Shown here: positions 62,974 through 64,000 of the stretch, piece after piece
Numbering within the stretch: position 1 is the first letter of the stretch
How the letters are laid out: each line of letters opens with the position of its first letter
Assembly (NCBI GenBank): GCA_039096225.1
Contig: JBBPEB010000033.1
Location: 165,001 to 229,000, forward strand
Source of the DNA: Blastocystis sp. Blastoise
Lineage: Eukaryota; Sar; Bigyra; Opalinata; Blastocystidae
Length of the DNA: 64,000 bases
Reading direction: 5' to 3'
Notes under the pieces: generated by a model
Seen by the model: only the letters and a program-made list of their open reading frames with translations
The model's database searches: none
What the model was told of the DNA's origin: nothing
Position numbers and translations under genes: made by a program

Positions 62974-63956
62974 TTAATACTGTTTAATAAGAACAGTTTC
63001 ACCACAGTTACATTGACATTGAGTAGGTGTACTAAAACACTTGCAATTCTCTTCAATACCTTGTTGTAAATACTCAATATTACAGAGATCCCCATTAATA
63101 TTGAATATATAATCTCTACAAGGAGTAGAGAGACTATTGTCCGAAGTATCCATAAAAGAAGTAATAGGGAAAGTCATAACATAAGTACCTGAAGTAAATG
63201 TATTACGAGGAGTAATAGTACAAACTTTTCCTTCACAGAGAACTTCTGTAGATAATACATTAATAGTGAATGAAGATTGAGCATTTGTGAATGTAATTAA
63301 TCCATTACGAGGTATAATATATTCACTAAAGGTAATAATAAACTTGGGATTTTGAGGAAGAGAGACAGATCCACTCTTAGGACTTATAGCAACAATATAA
63401 GGAGGTATAGTATCTATAGAGAATAATAAGTAAGATTTCAAGAAGGAAATGCAGTAAAATATTCTGGTAATATATATAAAATATATATGACTTTTTATTA
63501 ATAATAATAAATATAATAAATATAATAATAATAATAATAATGTTAATAATAATAATAAATATAATAAATATAATAATAATAATAAATATAATAAATATCC
63601 TTATATACCTCTAGCAGTATGGAATGTATATTCTCCTGCAGTAACAGCAAGAGAAGGAGTACCAACAGAGCTCTTAATAATACCTTTTGCTAATACTAAG
63701 TAATAATCCGTATTTCCTAATAATTCGAGATTGGAGAGAATAATAGATGTTCTAGAAGAGGATAAAGTGACAGAAGGAGAGGTTTGGACATCAAGAGTAA
63801 TAGTATAATGTTCTTTAGTAAGAGGAACTAAAGTAATCACCCCTTGACCAAGAGAAATGAAATCACTATATGTTATAGTAATAGATTTCTCAATAGAAAA
63901 AGAAGTTTCACCGTTGGTAGGAACGCTTTGAGAAGCATTGATCTCCGGTATTTCAT
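62974..63956 (-). CDS. C-terminal part of an Ig-like (SbsA/Big_5-type) repeat protein (partial)
   Basis: The gene runs in from the right edge. Two exons are visible: 63956-63609 (116 codons, phase 1 at both ends) and 63413-62974 (to the TAA stop). Each begins the same kind of domain: DEIPEINASQSVPTNGETSFSIEKSITITYSD and DTIPPYIVAISPKSGSVSLPQNPKFIITFSE, which match the SbsA/Big_5 Ig-like pattern (xxPPxVxxxxPxxG...ItixFse). The C-terminus is Cys-rich (CKCFSTPTQCQCNCGE) with no membrane segment or GPI-like tail, so the product may be secreted or held by disulphides. Function unknown; an extracellular role is inferred from the domains. The 5' part, any signal peptide and repeat number are outside the window. 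Confidence 0.75.
63490..63600. repeat. TAA-rich intron of the Ig-like repeat gene
   Basis: Part of the intron 63414-63608. It consists of TAATAAATA and TAA units on the + strand, with two near-identical halves. Confidence 0.65.
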
Positions 63957-64000
63957 CTATATATATATATTGATCATATTTTATTATTATCAATATATTG

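Overview
This window is nuclear DNA from a very AT-rich, intron-rich eukaryote using the standard stop codons (TAA, TGA and TAG all end genes here). I cannot name the species. A Stealth/GNPTAB phosphotransferase with Notch-type LNR modules, a receptor with a frizzled-type cysteine-rich domain, poly-asparagine tracts and a multi-module adhesin would suit a free-living amorphean protist (amoebozoan, breviate or unicellular opisthokont), but this is inference. Genes for mitochondrial ribosome rescue (ICT1-like) and a MaoC-type hydratase with a presequence-like N-terminus suggest a translating mitochondrion.

Layout: 1-1565 (+) is the 3' end of an unrecognised gene. Three genes then run leftwards: GNPTAB-like (8220-2100), a CRD/7TM receptor (12031-9171) and a 2240-residue surface protein (20071-13027). 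Next come an ICT1-like peptidyl-tRNA hydrolase (+, 21516-22195), a BSD-domain protein (-, 24168-22499), an ornithine-decarboxylase-like pseudoenzyme (+, 26030-27370), an amino-acid transporter (-, 29748-27814) and a 26-exon VPS13 gene (-, 48855-30791). The right part holds a single-exon NanE-NanK fusion (-, 51086-49482), a ZCCHC17-like S1/CCHC protein (+, 51273-53348), a MaoC hydratase (+, 53694-54460), a DDX42-like helicase (-, 59034-54674), a DNAJC7-like TPR/J protein (-, 62154-59622) and the 3' end of an Ig-like-repeat protein (-, 63956-62974).

Exon chains were rebuilt by hand from splice signals and reading-frame closure; every gene closes without a frameshift, which supports the models. 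Introns are mostly 40-250 bp, starting GTATATAT and ending TATATAG, and many are little more than TA, TAA or TATAA repeats. Three splice boundaries close in frame only with non-GT-AG ends.

Functional links: GNPTAB and VPS13 point to an active endolysosomal system; NanE-NanK to use of scavenged N-acetylmannosamine/sialic acid; DDX42 and perhaps ZCCHC17 to RNA processing. The most notable findings are the ODC-like protein, which has lost its PLP-binding residues but kept the residues an ODC subunit lends to its partner, and a set of GC-rich palindromic words (CACGTG, CCGCGG, CCCGTG) found almost only inside exons of the intron-rich genes and in all reading frames.
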